Source: WLND01 sp040398845 (GTDB lineage: Bacteria > Actinomycetota > Actinomycetes > S36-B12). From it: DNA of 64,000 bases. The stretch covers positions 62,001 through 126,000 of the forward strand of contig JBBATH010000009.1 in assembly GCA_040398845.1 (NCBI GenBank), given 5' to 3'. Positions 26,932 to 35,425 of the stretch are shown piece by piece (the first letter of the stretch is position 1; every line of letters begins with the position of its first letter). The position numbers and the translations under genes are program-made. Below the pieces are notes generated by a model, which searched no databases, had not been told where the DNA came from, and saw only the letters and a program-made list of their open reading frames with translations.

Positions 26932-27443
26932 CGGGCGATCTCCGCCAAGGCATCGTTGATTCTTCGTTGCGCGGTGCCGCGCCAGATCTGGCAGATGGCA
27001 ATCGCTGCCGCGTCGGCGGCGTCGGCGGGTCGGGGCGCAGACTCGAGTTTCAGCAGGCGGACCACCATGGCAGCCACTTGGGCCTTCTCAGCCCGGCCGC
27101 TTCCGGTGACCGCGGCCTTGACCTCGGTCGGTGTGTGCATGGCGACCGGAAGGTTGAGCCTTCCCGCGATCACGAGTGCCATTGCAGCTGCCTGAGCCGT
27201 GCCCATCGCACTTCGAACATTGTGTTGGCTGAACACCCGCTCAATCGCAATGACATCGGGTTCGAATTCCATGACGAGAGCGAGGATCCCACGCTCAAGG
27301 CTCGCAAGCCGAAGAGAGATTTCAACGTCGGCGCCGGTGCTGAGCACACCGATGTGGCGGGCGACAAGCGTGCGTCCGGGGGCACCCTCCACCACAGCCA
27401 CTCCACATCGGGTCAGCCCTGGGTCCACTCCGAGCACGCGCAT
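26928..27443 (-). CDS. ruvC: Crossover junction endodeoxyribonuclease RuvC
   Basis: Resolves Holliday junctions; RNase H-like fold, 171 aa. Catalytic acids: D7 in VLGVDPG, the Glu in IAIERVF (about 68), and the C-terminal pair in PADAADAAAIA. The QHNVRSAMGTAQAAA block is typical. First gene of ruvC-ruvA-ruvB; the ATG has GAGGGAGG seven to eight bases upstream and a LexA-type operator plus -10 element 55-75 bases upstream. Confidence 0.97.
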   Translation of the reverse strand: MRVLGVDPGLTRCGVAVVEGAPGRTLVARHIGVLSTGADVEISLRLASLERGILALVMEFEPDVIAIERVFSQHNVRSAMGTAQAAAMALVIAGRLNLPVAMHTPTEVKAAVTGSGRAEKAQVAAMVVRLLKLESAPRPADAADAAAIAICQIWRGTAQRRINDALAEIAR

Positions 27444-27498
27444 GATCCACCCTCCCTCGCGACTCCTACGGAACCGGAAGCCGAACGATTCACGCCCG

Positions 27499-27518
27499 AC
27501 TATACGAACGTATGTTCT
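27499..27518 (-). promoter_or_regulatory. LexA (SOS) box and -10 element ahead of ruvCAB
   Basis: On the minus strand AGAACATACGTTCG (27505-27518) contains the perfect dyad GAAC-N4-GTTC, matching the Gram-positive/actinobacterial SOS box CGAAC-N4-GTTCG. It is followed immediately by TATAGT (27504-27499), a good -10 hexamer, so a bound LexA would block the promoter. The site lies between the yebC stop and ruvC start, so it serves only ruvCAB. LexA itself is not in the window. Confidence 0.75.
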
Positions 27519-27538
27519 AAGGGTAGTGGGTGGAGCGG

Positions 27539-28291
27539 TCAGTCGATCGCCGCCATGACGTCATCGCTCACGTCAAAATTCGCATAAACATTTTGGACGT
27601 CGTCGATTTCATCGAGCGCCTCAAGGAGTCGGAAGACCATTCGGGCTCCATCCTCATCGAGCATTACCGTAACGCTCGGGAGCAACGTGGCGTCGGCCGA
27701 CTCGTAGTCCATGCCGGCTGCCTGAACCGCCGTGCGCACCTTCACCAGGTCCGTTGCTTCACATACAACCTCGAAACTCTCGCCGAGGTCATTGACCTCC
27801 TCGGCACCCTCGTCGAGGACGACCCCCAGGAGTGTGTCTTCGGTTGTTCCGTCACCCTTGGGGACGATTACGACTCCCCTGCGGCTGAACAAGTAGGCGA
27901 CCGACCCGGGATCGGCCATGGATCCGCCATTGCGGGTCATGCCCACCCGCACCTCGGAGGCCGCACGATTTCGATTGTCGGTGAGGCATTCGATGAGCAC
28001 CGCCACGCCGTTGGGCCCGTAGCCCTCGTACATGATTGTCTGCCAGTCGGCGCCTCCCGCCTCGGCACCGCTGCCGCGCTTCACGGCCCGCTCGATGTTG
28101 TCGAGCGGCACCGAGGTCTTGCGTGCCTTCTGGATTGCGTCGTACAAGGTCGGATTTCCCGAAACGTCGCCGCCCCCCATCCGAGCAGCAACCTCAATAT
28201 TCTTGATGAGCCGCGCAAACACCTTGCTACGGCGGGCATCGACCACGGCCTTCTTGTGTTTCGTGGTGGCCCATTTGGAGTGGCCGCTCAT
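27539..28291 (-). CDS. yebC: YebC/PmpR-family regulatory protein
   Basis: 250 aa. N-terminal block SGHSKWATTKHKKAVVDARRSKVF, then IKNIEVAARMGGGDVSGNP and LDNIERAVKRGSG, all diagnostic of YebC. The family was annotated as transcription factors; some members are now linked to relief of ribosome stalling at proline stretches (established for YebC-type proteins, not testable here). Start overlaps the pdxT stop (ATGA); ruvC follows after 95 bases with its own promoter. Confidence 0.95.
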   Translation of the reverse strand: MSGHSKWATTKHKKAVVDARRSKVFARLIKNIEVAARMGGGDVSGNPTLYDAIQKARKTSVPLDNIERAVKRGSGAEAGGADWQTIMYEGYGPNGVAVLIECLTDNRNRAASEVRVGMTRNGGSMADPGSVAYLFSRRGVVIVPKGDGTTEDTLLGVVLDEGAEEVNDLGESFEVVCEATDLVKVRTAVQAAGMDYESADATLLPSVTVMLDEDGARMVFRLLEALDEIDDVQNVYANFDVSDDVMAAID

Positions 28292-28896
28292 CGGCTCCGC
28301 CTCACAATCTCGACAAACATGGTGTGAATTCTATGGTCGCCCGTCAATTCAGGGTGAAATGACGTGGCGAGCAGCGGTCCTTGGCGGACAGCAACGATCG
28401 TTCCTGCGTCGTCGTCAGTCTCGATAGTGGCGAGTACCTCGACCTCAGGACCGGCTGATTCGACCCACGGCGCCCGGATAAAAACGGCGTGTACCGGATC
28501 ATCGCCAACCCCCACGATGGCGATATCCGTCTCGAATGAATCGACCTGACGACCAAACGCGTTACGGCGAACCGTGATGTCGAGCCCGCCGATCGTCTCT
28601 TGATCCGGGCGAGCATCGGTGACCCGGTCCGCGAGCATGATCATGCCAGCGCAGGATCCATACATCGGCATACCTGAGCGCCTCGCCTCACGAAGCGGCT
28701 CGATGAGTCCATTGCTGAGCGCGAGCTTCGACATCGTCGTGGATTCGCCGCCCGGAATGACCAACGCATCGATGGCTGCGAGGTCATCCAAGGATCGCAC
28801 TCGGGTGACCATCGCCCCGACCGCTGACAGGGCCGACTCATGCTCCCTAACATCTCCCTGGAAAGCAAGCACCCCGATTCGCGGGGGCGTGGTCAC
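28288..28896 (-). CDS. pdxT: Pyridoxal 5'-phosphate synthase glutaminase subunit PdxT
   Basis: Class I glutamine amidotransferase that supplies ammonia to PdxS. 202 aa. Nucleophile C82 in YGSCAGMIM, the GGESTTMSKL loop at 49-58, and the His-Glu pair in SFHPELTGD near residue 185. Start and stop overlap pdxS and yebC by four bases each, giving a tight pdxS-pdxT-yebC unit. Confidence 0.96.
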   Translation of the reverse strand: MTTPPRIGVLAFQGDVREHESALSAVGAMVTRVRSLDDLAAIDALVIPGGESTTMSKLALSNGLIEPLREARRSGMPMYGSCAGMIMLADRVTDARPDQETIGGLDITVRRNAFGRQVDSFETDIAIVGVGDDPVHAVFIRAPWVESAGPEVEVLATIETDDDAGTIVAVRQGPLLATSFHPELTGDHRIHTMFVEIVRRSR

Positions 28897-29786
28897 CAGC
28901 CCCGATCCTCCAGACGATGGTGCACGGGGATGTCAGCGACGTTGATGCCGACCATCGCCTCGCCAAGGCCGCGCGAGACCTTCGCGACGACATCGGGGTT
29001 GTCGAAGTGCAAGGTCGCCTGAACGACCGCCTCGGCTCGCTTGACTGGATCGCCGGACTTGAAGATCCCAGAGCCTACGAACACGCCGTCGGCGCCGAGT
29101 TGCATCATGAGCGCCGCATCGGCCGGAGTCGCGATGCCTCCCGCCGTGAACAACACCACGGGAAGCCTGCCACTGTCAGCGACCTCCTTGACGAGAGCGT
29201 ATGGCGCCTGAAGTTCCTTGGCCGCGACATACAACTCGTCCTTCGACATTGACGTGAGCGACCGGATCTGCCCGAGGATCTTGCGCATGTGAGTGACGGC
29301 ATTCGAGACATCGCCAGTGCCGGCCTCGCCCTTGGACCGGATCATCGCGGCCCCCTCGGTCAGGCGGCGCAGGGCCTCGCCAAGATTGGTGGCACCACAT
29401 ACGAACGGTGCAGTGAACTGCCACTTGTCGATGTGATTCGCATAATCGGCCGGAGAGAGCACCTCGGACTCATCGATGTAGTCGACGCCGAGCGACTGCA
29501 GAACCTGAGCCTCCGCGAAGTGCCCGATGCGCGCCTTCGCCATAACGGGAATGCTCACCGCAGCGGTGATTGCATCGATCATGTCCGGATCAGACATGCG
29601 TGACACGCCACCCTCAGCCCGGATGTCAGCGGGGACTCGCTCGAGTGCCATCACCGCGACAGCACCCGCATCCTCAGCGATCTTCGCCTGCTCCACGTTC
29701 ACGACATCCATGATGACGCCGCCCTTGAGCATCTCAGCCATCCCTCGCTTGACTCGCTCCGTTCCGACCACAGGCATATTTGACAC
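28893..29786 (-). CDS. pdxS: Pyridoxal 5'-phosphate synthase subunit PdxS
   Basis: TIM-barrel synthase condensing ribose 5-phosphate, glyceraldehyde 3-phosphate and ammonia to PLP. 297 aa. Active-site residues: D27 in GVIMDVVN, K84 in VMAKARIGHF (Schiff base with the pentose), and the second lysine later in the chain. The GTG start has GAGGGG about five bases upstream. A promoter-like block at 29831-29875 in the 102-bp upstream gap resembles the one ahead of pgsA. Confidence 0.97.
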   Translation of the reverse strand: MSNMPVVGTERVKRGMAEMLKGGVIMDVVNVEQAKIAEDAGAVAVMALERVPADIRAEGGVSRMSDPDMIDAITAAVSIPVMAKARIGHFAEAQVLQSLGVDYIDESEVLSPADYANHIDKWQFTAPFVCGATNLGEALRRLTEGAAMIRSKGEAGTGDVSNAVTHMRKILGQIRSLTSMSKDELYVAAKELQAPYALVKEVADSGRLPVVLFTAGGIATPADAALMMQLGADGVFVGSGIFKSGDPVKRAEAVVQATLHFDNPDVVAKVSRGLGEAMVGINVADIPVHHRLEDRGW

Positions 29787-29830
29787 AAGAACCCCTCAAA
29801 GTTGTCTTGCCAGAGACGTCAGGCACGGCC

Positions 29831-29875
29831 CCGGACTCGATAGTCAAATGCTACGACCCTTCGGACCGTGGAGCC
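29831..29875 (-). promoter_or_regulatory. Composite promoter-like block upstream of pdxS (shared with pgsA)
   Basis: Read on the minus strand: GGC..CA.GG.CCGAAG, then TAGCAT (29853-29848), five variable bases and TATCGAGTCCGG. TAGCAT fits the TANNNT -10 consensus and would start a messenger about 55 bases before the pdxS GTG. The GG-N-CCGAAG-G element sits at the -35 and could be an activator site. Confidence 0.55.
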
Positions 29876-29888
29876 ATTCGGTGGGGAA

Positions 29889-30446
29889 TCATTGCGAGGA
29901 TCGGGGACCCAACCCCTGTGGTGGGGTGTCGTCCATCTCCCAGGATTGCGGCAGTGCCGTGCGACCGGCGAGCCAGAACCATCGAGCCGCCCGCTGGCCC
30001 CGCAGCTGGCGGCAGCCGCGAACCGCGTCGTTGAGGAAACGACGCGAGATCTCGACTCGGCGAATCGAGGCCTCCAGCTCGTCGAGGAGCTCCGCGCCGG
30101 CTGGATCCCTCCGCACCTCGGCGACATCCTCCGGATATTGAAGGGCAGCATCAAGTGCAGCGGTGAGGTCTGACTCGGCCCGTGATCGGGCCGCATTGTC
30201 TGCATCGCTCGCGGTCCGAGCGTGATGAGCGGCATCGGCGAGCAGCATGCTCGTCGCAGGGTCAAAGATGCCAGAGGACGAGAGCTCAAGGGCTACTGAA
30301 GAACGTCGGAGCAGTTGCGCGTCAAGGGCGAGCCTTGAGATGTCGATCTTTCGATGAAGGCGGTCGAGGCGGCCCGCCGTGTTACTCAGGTACCAACATA
30401 GGAGCAAGAGAAACATCCCGACGGCACCCAGGATGACCGCATTCAC
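29889..30446 (-). CDS. Membrane-anchored protein of unknown function
   Basis: 185 aa. One N-terminal membrane segment (residues 4-22, VILGAVGMFLLLLCWYL) is followed by about 130 residues of predicted amphipathic helix rich in Ala, Arg, Asp and Leu, somewhat like LemA-type helical bundles, and a polar tail ending GLGPRSSQ. GTG start immediately after the pimA stop; GGAGGAG within the end of pimA is the likely ribosome site. Genes of this kind are found next to pimA in other actinobacteria, but I cannot name a function. Confidence 0.7.
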   Translation of the reverse strand: MNAVILGAVGMFLLLLCWYLSNTAGRLDRLHRKIDISRLALDAQLLRRSSVALELSSSGIFDPATSMLLADAAHHARTASDADNAARSRAESDLTAALDAALQYPEDVAEVRRDPAGAELLDELEASIRRVEISRRFLNDAVRGCRQLRGQRAARWFWLAGRTALPQSWEMDDTPPQGLGPRSSQ

Positions 30447-31613
30447 CTACGCGCTCCTCCCGCTGAGGCGACCGACGATCTGGCCGCGTAGATCGGTCGT
30501 GACCTTCTCGCCGCCAACCGTCACGCTGTCATACACGGCGATGACGTCATCGACGACGATGTCCCAGTCATACTCCTGAACCCGGCGCCAGCCCTGGGCC
30601 TCGAGCTCGGTGCGAGCCGCCTGATCGGCGAGAATTCGAATCACCTCCGCTGCGAGGGCTTGCGGATTTTCACTTTCGAACAGTGCGCCGGACACCCCCT
30701 CCTCGAGCACCTGGCGAAACGCTGGAATGTCGGATGCGATGACGGCCGTGCGAGCGGCCATCGCCTCGATGAGGACGATGCCGAACGACTCCCCTCCGGT
30801 GTGAGGCGCGACGTAGACGTCGACTGATCGAAGGGCAGCCGCCTTTACCTCATCAGACACTCGGCCGAGGAACTCCAAATGCGCGGCCATGCGCGAGTCG
30901 AGCTCGGAGCGCAACCCATCGAGGTCTCCTGGTCCGACGACGAGCACCTGGAGATCGGGGACCGCCTCGAGAATGGCAGGTAGGGCCGCCAGCAGGACTG
31001 CGAAACCCTTGCGCGGCTCGTCGACACGGCCCAGGAACATGATGGACGGGCGGGTCGGATCGACCACCTCCAGACGCGGCCCCGTCGAGTATTCGGCGAC
31101 TCGCACCCCGTTAGGGATGAGCACGGCATCCCCGCCAAGGTGCCCAACTAGCGTGCGACGGGCCTGCTCACTCACCGCGATGCGACCGCTGAGCTTTTCC
31201 ATCGCCGTCTGGGCGATGTAGTAGCCGGCCGACAGGATCCTGGAACGAGCGTGCGATGAGTGCCACGTGGCAACCATCGGTCCGCGTGCCACCCAGCAGG
31301 CGAGCATCGACAGGCCCGGTGCCACTGGCTCATGCACATGCAGCACGTCGAAGTCGCCATCCTGGATCCAGCGACGGACCGCCATGGTGGCACCAAAGCC
31401 GAAGTTCACTCGCGCAACTGACCCGTTGTACGGCACAGCCACGGGCCGCCCGCCGTTGACAACCCACTCCGGGAGATCGATGCCGTCGTCGACAGGCGCA
31501 AGCACGCTCACTTCGTGACCGTGTCCCATGAGGGCAAGAGCGAGGTCGGCGACGTGCGAGCGCACCCCGCCCGGTGCGTCCCAGGAATACGGGCAGACGA
31601 TTCCGACCTTCAT
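30447..31613 (-). CDS. pimA: Phosphatidyl-myo-inositol mannosyltransferase PimA
   Basis: GT4 retaining glycosyltransferase that transfers the first mannose from GDP-Man to phosphatidylinositol at the inner leaflet. ATG 31613 gives 388 aa beginning MKVGIVCPYSWDAPGGVRSH, the PimA N-terminus; TTG/GTG/TTG codons just upstream are in frame but would add only three residues. The C-terminal Rossmann domain carries LGRVDEPRKGFAVLLAAL and the EX7E motif ESFGIVLIEAMAA. Operon order pgsA-patA-pimA defines the substrate pathway. Confidence 0.94.
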   Translation of the reverse strand: MKVGIVCPYSWDAPGGVRSHVADLALALMGHGHEVSVLAPVDDGIDLPEWVVNGGRPVAVPYNGSVARVNFGFGATMAVRRWIQDGDFDVLHVHEPVAPGLSMLACWVARGPMVATWHSSHARSRILSAGYYIAQTAMEKLSGRIAVSEQARRTLVGHLGGDAVLIPNGVRVAEYSTGPRLEVVDPTRPSIMFLGRVDEPRKGFAVLLAALPAILEAVPDLQVLVVGPGDLDGLRSELDSRMAAHLEFLGRVSDEVKAAALRSVDVYVAPHTGGESFGIVLIEAMAARTAVIASDIPAFRQVLEEGVSGALFESENPQALAAEVIRILADQAARTELEAQGWRRVQEYDWDIVVDDVIAVYDSVTVGGEKVTTDLRGQIVGRLSGRSA

Positions 31614-31626
31614 CAACACCAAGCCT

Positions 31627-32526
31627 TCAAGGGTTCCGGGGTGTCAGGTCCGCGAGCCAAACCTTCTGCAGCATGTGCCACGAGGTCGGTCGCTTGCGAA
31701 TGCCATCCTCGAAACAGCTCGCAACCTGCTGGGTCATCTGCCTGATCTGCTCAGTGCGGTCAACCCCAGCCGGGGCGACGACTCGCTCGTATATGTGGCC
31801 GTCGACGCGATCGCCATCAAACCACATGGAGACCGGATACAGCGGGGCGTCCGTCATGAGGCTCAGGATCGCCGGACCGGCGGGCATTTTTGCCGGCTGG
31901 CCGAAGAACGACACCTCGATGCCGTTGCGGCTGATATCTCGATCACCGAGGAGCGCGACGATGCGGCCCTCGTTGAGACGTCGCGCTAGGTCGCGGACGA
32001 GATCGGGGTGACCAATCGGGAATACCTCCATGCCGAGGGTCTGGCGATAGGCGAGGAACTGGTCGAAGAGCCCCTCGGGCTTCAGCCGCTCCGCAACAGT
32101 GGTAATACCGCCGTAGCGTTGGGCGGCCCAGGCACCCGCGTGATCCCAGTTCGCCATATGCCCTGGCACGAGGATCGCACCGGTACCCGTCCGGACCGCC
32201 TCGTCCATCCATTCCTTATTCATGAGGTCGAACGTGTCGCGGATGCGCTCAGTCGACCACGACGGAAGCCGAAAGGCCTCGTTCCAGTAACGCAGGTATC
32301 CGCGCAGGCTCTCGTGGCTCAACTCGCGAATCTCGCCTGTCGTCCATGCTGGGTCAATGCGCGCCAGGTTTCGTTCGAGTTGCACCACGGAAGGTCCTCG
32401 ACGGCGCCACATTTGATCAGCAATGAACTCGAACGAACGGCGCGAGGCCCGTTCGGGCAGTCGCTTCGTGATCGTCCAACCGATCTCGAATCCCCATTCG
32501 GTGACGGCGTCGGTGACGCCACTCAT
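31627..32526 (-). CDS. patA: PIM acyltransferase (PatA-like, HtrB/LpxL superfamily)
   Basis: Acylates the mannose of phosphatidylinositol mannosides in mycobacteria. 299 aa. The HX4D catalytic motif is H123-D128 in PGHMANWDHAG; the GDRDISRNGIEVSFFGQPA and MTDAPLYPVSMWFDGD blocks follow. The start is ATG 32526, overlapping the pgsA stop by ATGA; an upstream open extension is discarded. Annotated elsewhere as lipid A lauroyl acyltransferase, but the pgsA/pimA context makes the PIM role far more likely. Confidence 0.92.
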   Translation of the reverse strand: MSGVTDAVTEWGFEIGWTITKRLPERASRRSFEFIADQMWRRRGPSVVQLERNLARIDPAWTTGEIRELSHESLRGYLRYWNEAFRLPSWSTERIRDTFDLMNKEWMDEAVRTGTGAILVPGHMANWDHAGAWAAQRYGGITTVAERLKPEGLFDQFLAYRQTLGMEVFPIGHPDLVRDLARRLNEGRIVALLGDRDISRNGIEVSFFGQPAKMPAGPAILSLMTDAPLYPVSMWFDGDRVDGHIYERVVAPAGVDRTEQIRQMTQQVASCFEDGIRKRPTSWHMLQKVWLADLTPRNP

Positions 32527-33125
32527 GGGCGAAGCTGCCGACGGACGACGATCATCCGCTGGACGATCGTCACGACGCCCAGTCCGCCGATGAGCCACAG
32601 GGCCGCGGGAAGCACGTAGGGCACGCCGAGCCCGGTGAGGAATGCCGCAAACAGGGCGATAATGAGCCGCTCGGCCCGTTCCGCGATCCCGACGTTCGCC
32701 GTGGCCCCGACCGCCTCTGCCCTTGCCTTGGCATACGAGGTGACCTGCCCCGTGACGAGCGCCAGCGTTGCAGCCGCCGCCGTACCTTCGTCTCCTTGGA
32801 CGACCCCCCACATCAGGAGCCCTCCAAAGATGGCGCCATCAGCTACGCGGTCGAGCGTGGCGTCGAGGAAGTTTCCCCACGGCCCGCTGGTGCCCTGCAT
32901 CCGCGCCATCGTTCCGTCGATGAGGTCGCTCAACGCGAATATGGCGATCAGAAGGACTCCGAGCCCGAACCGACCGGGCGGGAAACATGCGAGTGCCGAC
33001 ACAACGGCGCCAACGGTCCCGAAGACGGTCACCGCATCGGGCGAGACATGCATACGAAGCAGAAGCCTCGCCGGAGGTTCGATCAGTCCGCTAGCCATTC
33101 GGCGAGCCGCCGGATTGTTGAGCAT
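32523..33125 (-). CDS. pgsA: CDP-alcohol phosphatidyltransferase (phosphatidylinositol phosphate synthase)
   Basis: Joins CDP-diacylglycerol to inositol phosphate, first step of PIM synthesis. 200 aa, about six membrane spans. The complete CDP-alcohol motif is visible: D67xxD70GxxA74R75-x8-G84xxxD88xxxD92. ATG 33125 has GAGGAG five bases upstream and starts the conserved sequence; the open frame farther upstream is not family-like. It heads the pgsA-patA-pimA operon, and a promoter block at 33152-33199 lies directly ahead. Confidence 0.94.
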   Translation of the reverse strand: MLNNPAARRMASGLIEPPARLLLRMHVSPDAVTVFGTVGAVVSALACFPPGRFGLGVLLIAIFALSDLIDGTMARMQGTSGPWGNFLDATLDRVADGAIFGGLLMWGVVQGDEGTAAAATLALVTGQVTSYAKARAEAVGATANVGIAERAERLIIALFAAFLTGLGVPYVLPAALWLIGGLGVVTIVQRMIVVRRQLRP

Positions 33126-33151
33126 TGCTCTCCTCGACGAGGGTCCGTGAT

Positions 33152-33199
33152 CCGGACTCGATAAGCGGATGCTATCCGGTCGCTTCGGCCCTTGAGGCC
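33152..33199 (-). promoter_or_regulatory. Composite promoter-like block upstream of pgsA (shared with pdxS)
   Basis: Minus strand: GGC..CA.GG.CCGAAG.G.C, TAGCAT (33174-33169), five variable bases, TATCGAGTCCGG. The last 12 bases and TAGCAT are identical to those ahead of pdxS. As a -10, TAGCAT would give a leader of about 37 bases containing the GAGGAG ribosome site. Confidence 0.55.
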
Positions 33200-33296
33200 G
33201 TGCGCGGGCGCATGTCCCTCGCGGTTGCTTTGGGCGTCCCTGACGCGGGAGGCTGAGGTCGACAGCGGTCACGTTGCCATCGCAGAGGGGCTCCAC

Positions 33297-35411
33297 ATGA
33301 CAGACAAGAGGTGGATGGCCCCGGTGTCGTCCAGCGTGTCCGGGATCCGAAACGTGGTCCTCGTAGGTCCGACCGGATCGGGCAAGACCACGCTCGTCGA
33401 GCATCTGCTCACAGCGGCCGGGGTGCTCACCAAGCCCGGAAGCATCGAAGCGGGGTCGACGGTCTGCGACCATGACCCTGCCGCAATCGTGCAGCACCGT
33501 TCGGTCAGCCTCGCGGTTGCGTCGTTCTTGTGGGACGGCATCGTCGTAAACCTCATTGATACCCCCGGCTATTCCGACTACGTCGGAGAGGTCCGAGCCG
33601 GGCTACGGGCAGCAGATGCGGCGCTGTTCGTCGTGTCGGCTGTCGATGGAGTCGACGGCAATACCCAACAACTCTGGAGTGAGTGCGAGGCAATCGGACT
33701 CCCCCGCGCAATCGTCGTGACCAAGCTCGATCGCGAGCGGGCCGATTTCGATGAGACGGTCGCCGTCTGTCAACGAGTGTTTACCGGTGGCGGGGGGGTC
33801 CTGCCGCTCGTCCTCCCGATCCATGGAAATGGCCAGACAATCGTCGGCTTCATCGACTTGCTCACGACAGGGATTCACGAGTGGACGACCGAGGCCGAGC
33901 AGGAACTCGAGAGCGAGGCCGAGCACCGCGATCTCATCGACCGGGCCCGGAATGAACTTATTGAGGGCATCATCACCGAGTCGGCGGACGAAACCCTCAT
34001 GGACCGGTTCGTCGCTGGCGAGGCCATCGACGTGCAGACCCTCGCGGCCGATCTCGAACGTGCAGTGGCGCGCGGCCACTTTCATCCGGTCATCGCCAGC
34101 GCCCATGCGGCGTCCTACCTCCTTCGCACCATCACACGCTCGTTTCCTTCCCCGATCGAGCGCGAGGTACCGGTCGTCACGTCGATTACAGGCGATCCCA
34201 GCGCACCGCTCGTGGCAGACAGCGACGGCCCACTGTGCGCCGAGGTGATCAAGACCACGACCGACCCGCATGTCGGTCGGGTCTCGCTCGTTCGCGTCTT
34301 CTCAGGGACGTTGCGCGCGGACGATGCAGTGCACGTGTCGGGCCATTTCAGCCCGGGGACTGGGCATCAGGACCACGATGTCGATGAGCGCATCGGGGGG
34401 CTCAGTGCCACACTGGGCGCCGCGCAGCAGCCCATCGATCGGGGCATTGCCGGAAGCATCGTGGCGGTGAGCCGGCTCAGTCGCGCGGAGACGGGTGACA
34501 CGCTGTCGTCGCCCTCGGCCCCCCTGCTCATGGAGCCATGGCAGATGCCCGAGCCCATGCTTCCCGTCGCCATCACGGCTCACTCCTCCGGGGATGACGA
34601 CAAGCTGGCGACTGCCCTCGCACGGCTGCTCGCCGAGGATCCGACGCTGCGGCTTGAGCAGGTCGCCTCGACGGGGCAGACCGTCGTCTGGTGCCTCGGC
34701 GAGGCGAATGCTGACCTCGTGGTCAACCGGCTTCGTACCCGGTACAACGTCACGGTTGACTCGGAGCCAGTGCGACTGGCACTGCGTGAGACCTTCGCCG
34801 CGCCCGCATCCGGCACCGGTCGGGTCGTCAAGCAATCCGGCGGCCATGGCCAGTTCGCGGTCTGCGAGATCACCGTCGAGCCGTTGCCTGCAGGAGCCGG
34901 TTTCGAGTTTGTCGACAAGGTGGTCGGCGGCGCGATCCCCCGAGCCTTCATCCCCTCCGTCGAGAAGGGGCTGCGCCAGCAACTCGCCAAGGGCGTGGCT
35001 GCGGGCTACCCGCTCGTCGATATCCGCGTGACACTCGTCGACGGTCGCGCGCACAGCGTCGATTCGTCCGATCAGGCGTTCCAGAACGCCGGGGCCCTAG
35101 CCTTGAAGGACGCGGCGTCGAAGGTCGATCTCGCGCTCCTCGAGCCGATAGCAGCGATCTCCGTGCTCGTTCCGGACGACCACGTCGGAAACGTGCTCTC
35201 GGACCTCGCGACGCGAAGGGGCCAGGTCACCGGGACAGAGTCGGAGCCAGGCGGACGAACACGGGTCACCGCACTCGTGCCGGAGAGCGAGGTGTCGCGC
35301 TACGCGATCGACGTCCGATCGATCACGCACGGAACCGGCAGTTACACCAAGGCTCCCGCCGGGTTCGCACCGATGCCCGCCTTCGCCGCCAAGAAGCTAC
35401 TCGGCGGCTAG
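33297..35411 (+). CDS. fusA2: Elongation factor G paralogue (EF-G2/FusA2-like GTPase)
   Basis: 704 aa with all EF-G domains: GTPase (G1 GPTGSGKT at 24-31, G3 DTPGYSDYVGEVRAG, G4 VTKLDRERADF), then domains II-V, including GRVSLVRVFSG and the late QSGGHGQFAVCEI block and C-terminal GTGSYTKAPAGFAPMP. It lies away from the str operon (rpsL-rpsG-fusA-tuf), and the divergent GTPase loops place it in the FusA2 class of unclear role in actinobacteria. ATG 33297 is preceded by GAGGGG six bases upstream; earlier in-frame codons are unlikely. Divergent from pgsA, convergent with the large secreted gene. Confidence 0.88.
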   Translation: MTDKRWMAPVSSSVSGIRNVVLVGPTGSGKTTLVEHLLTAAGVLTKPGSIEAGSTVCDHDPAAIVQHRSVSLAVASFLWDGIVVNLIDTPGYSDYVGEVRAGLRAADAALFVVSAVDGVDGNTQQLWSECEAIGLPRAIVVTKLDRERADFDETVAVCQRVFTGGGGVLPLVLPIHGNGQTIVGFIDLLTTGIHEWTTEAEQELESEAEHRDLIDRARNELIEGIITESADETLMDRFVAGEAIDVQTLAADLERAVARGHFHPVIASAHAASYLLRTITRSFPSPIEREVPVVTSITGDPSAPLVADSDGPLCAEVIKTTTDPHVGRVSLVRVFSGTLRADDAVHVSGHFSPGTGHQDHDVDERIGGLSATLGAAQQPIDRGIAGSIVAVSRLSRAETGDTLSSPSAPLLMEPWQMPEPMLPVAITAHSSGDDDKLATALARLLAEDPTLRLEQVASTGQTVVWCLGEANADLVVNRLRTRYNVTVDSEPVRLALRETFAAPASGTGRVVKQSGGHGQFAVCEITVEPLPAGAGFEFVDKVVGGAIPRAFIPSVEKGLRQQLAKGVAAGYPLVDIRVTLVDGRAHSVDSSDQAFQNAGALALKDAASKVDLALLEPIAAISVLVPDDHVGNVLSDLATRRGQVTGTESEPGGRTRVTALVPESEVSRYAIDVRSITHGTGSYTKAPAGFAPMPAFAAKKLLGG

Positions 35412-35425
35412 GCGGGGCCGGTGCG

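Noticed and set aside
33192..33296. N-terminal extension of the EF-G2 gene
   Set aside because: The 35 extra codons have no EF-G similarity and overlap the pgsA promoter block; ATG 33297 has a good ribosome site.
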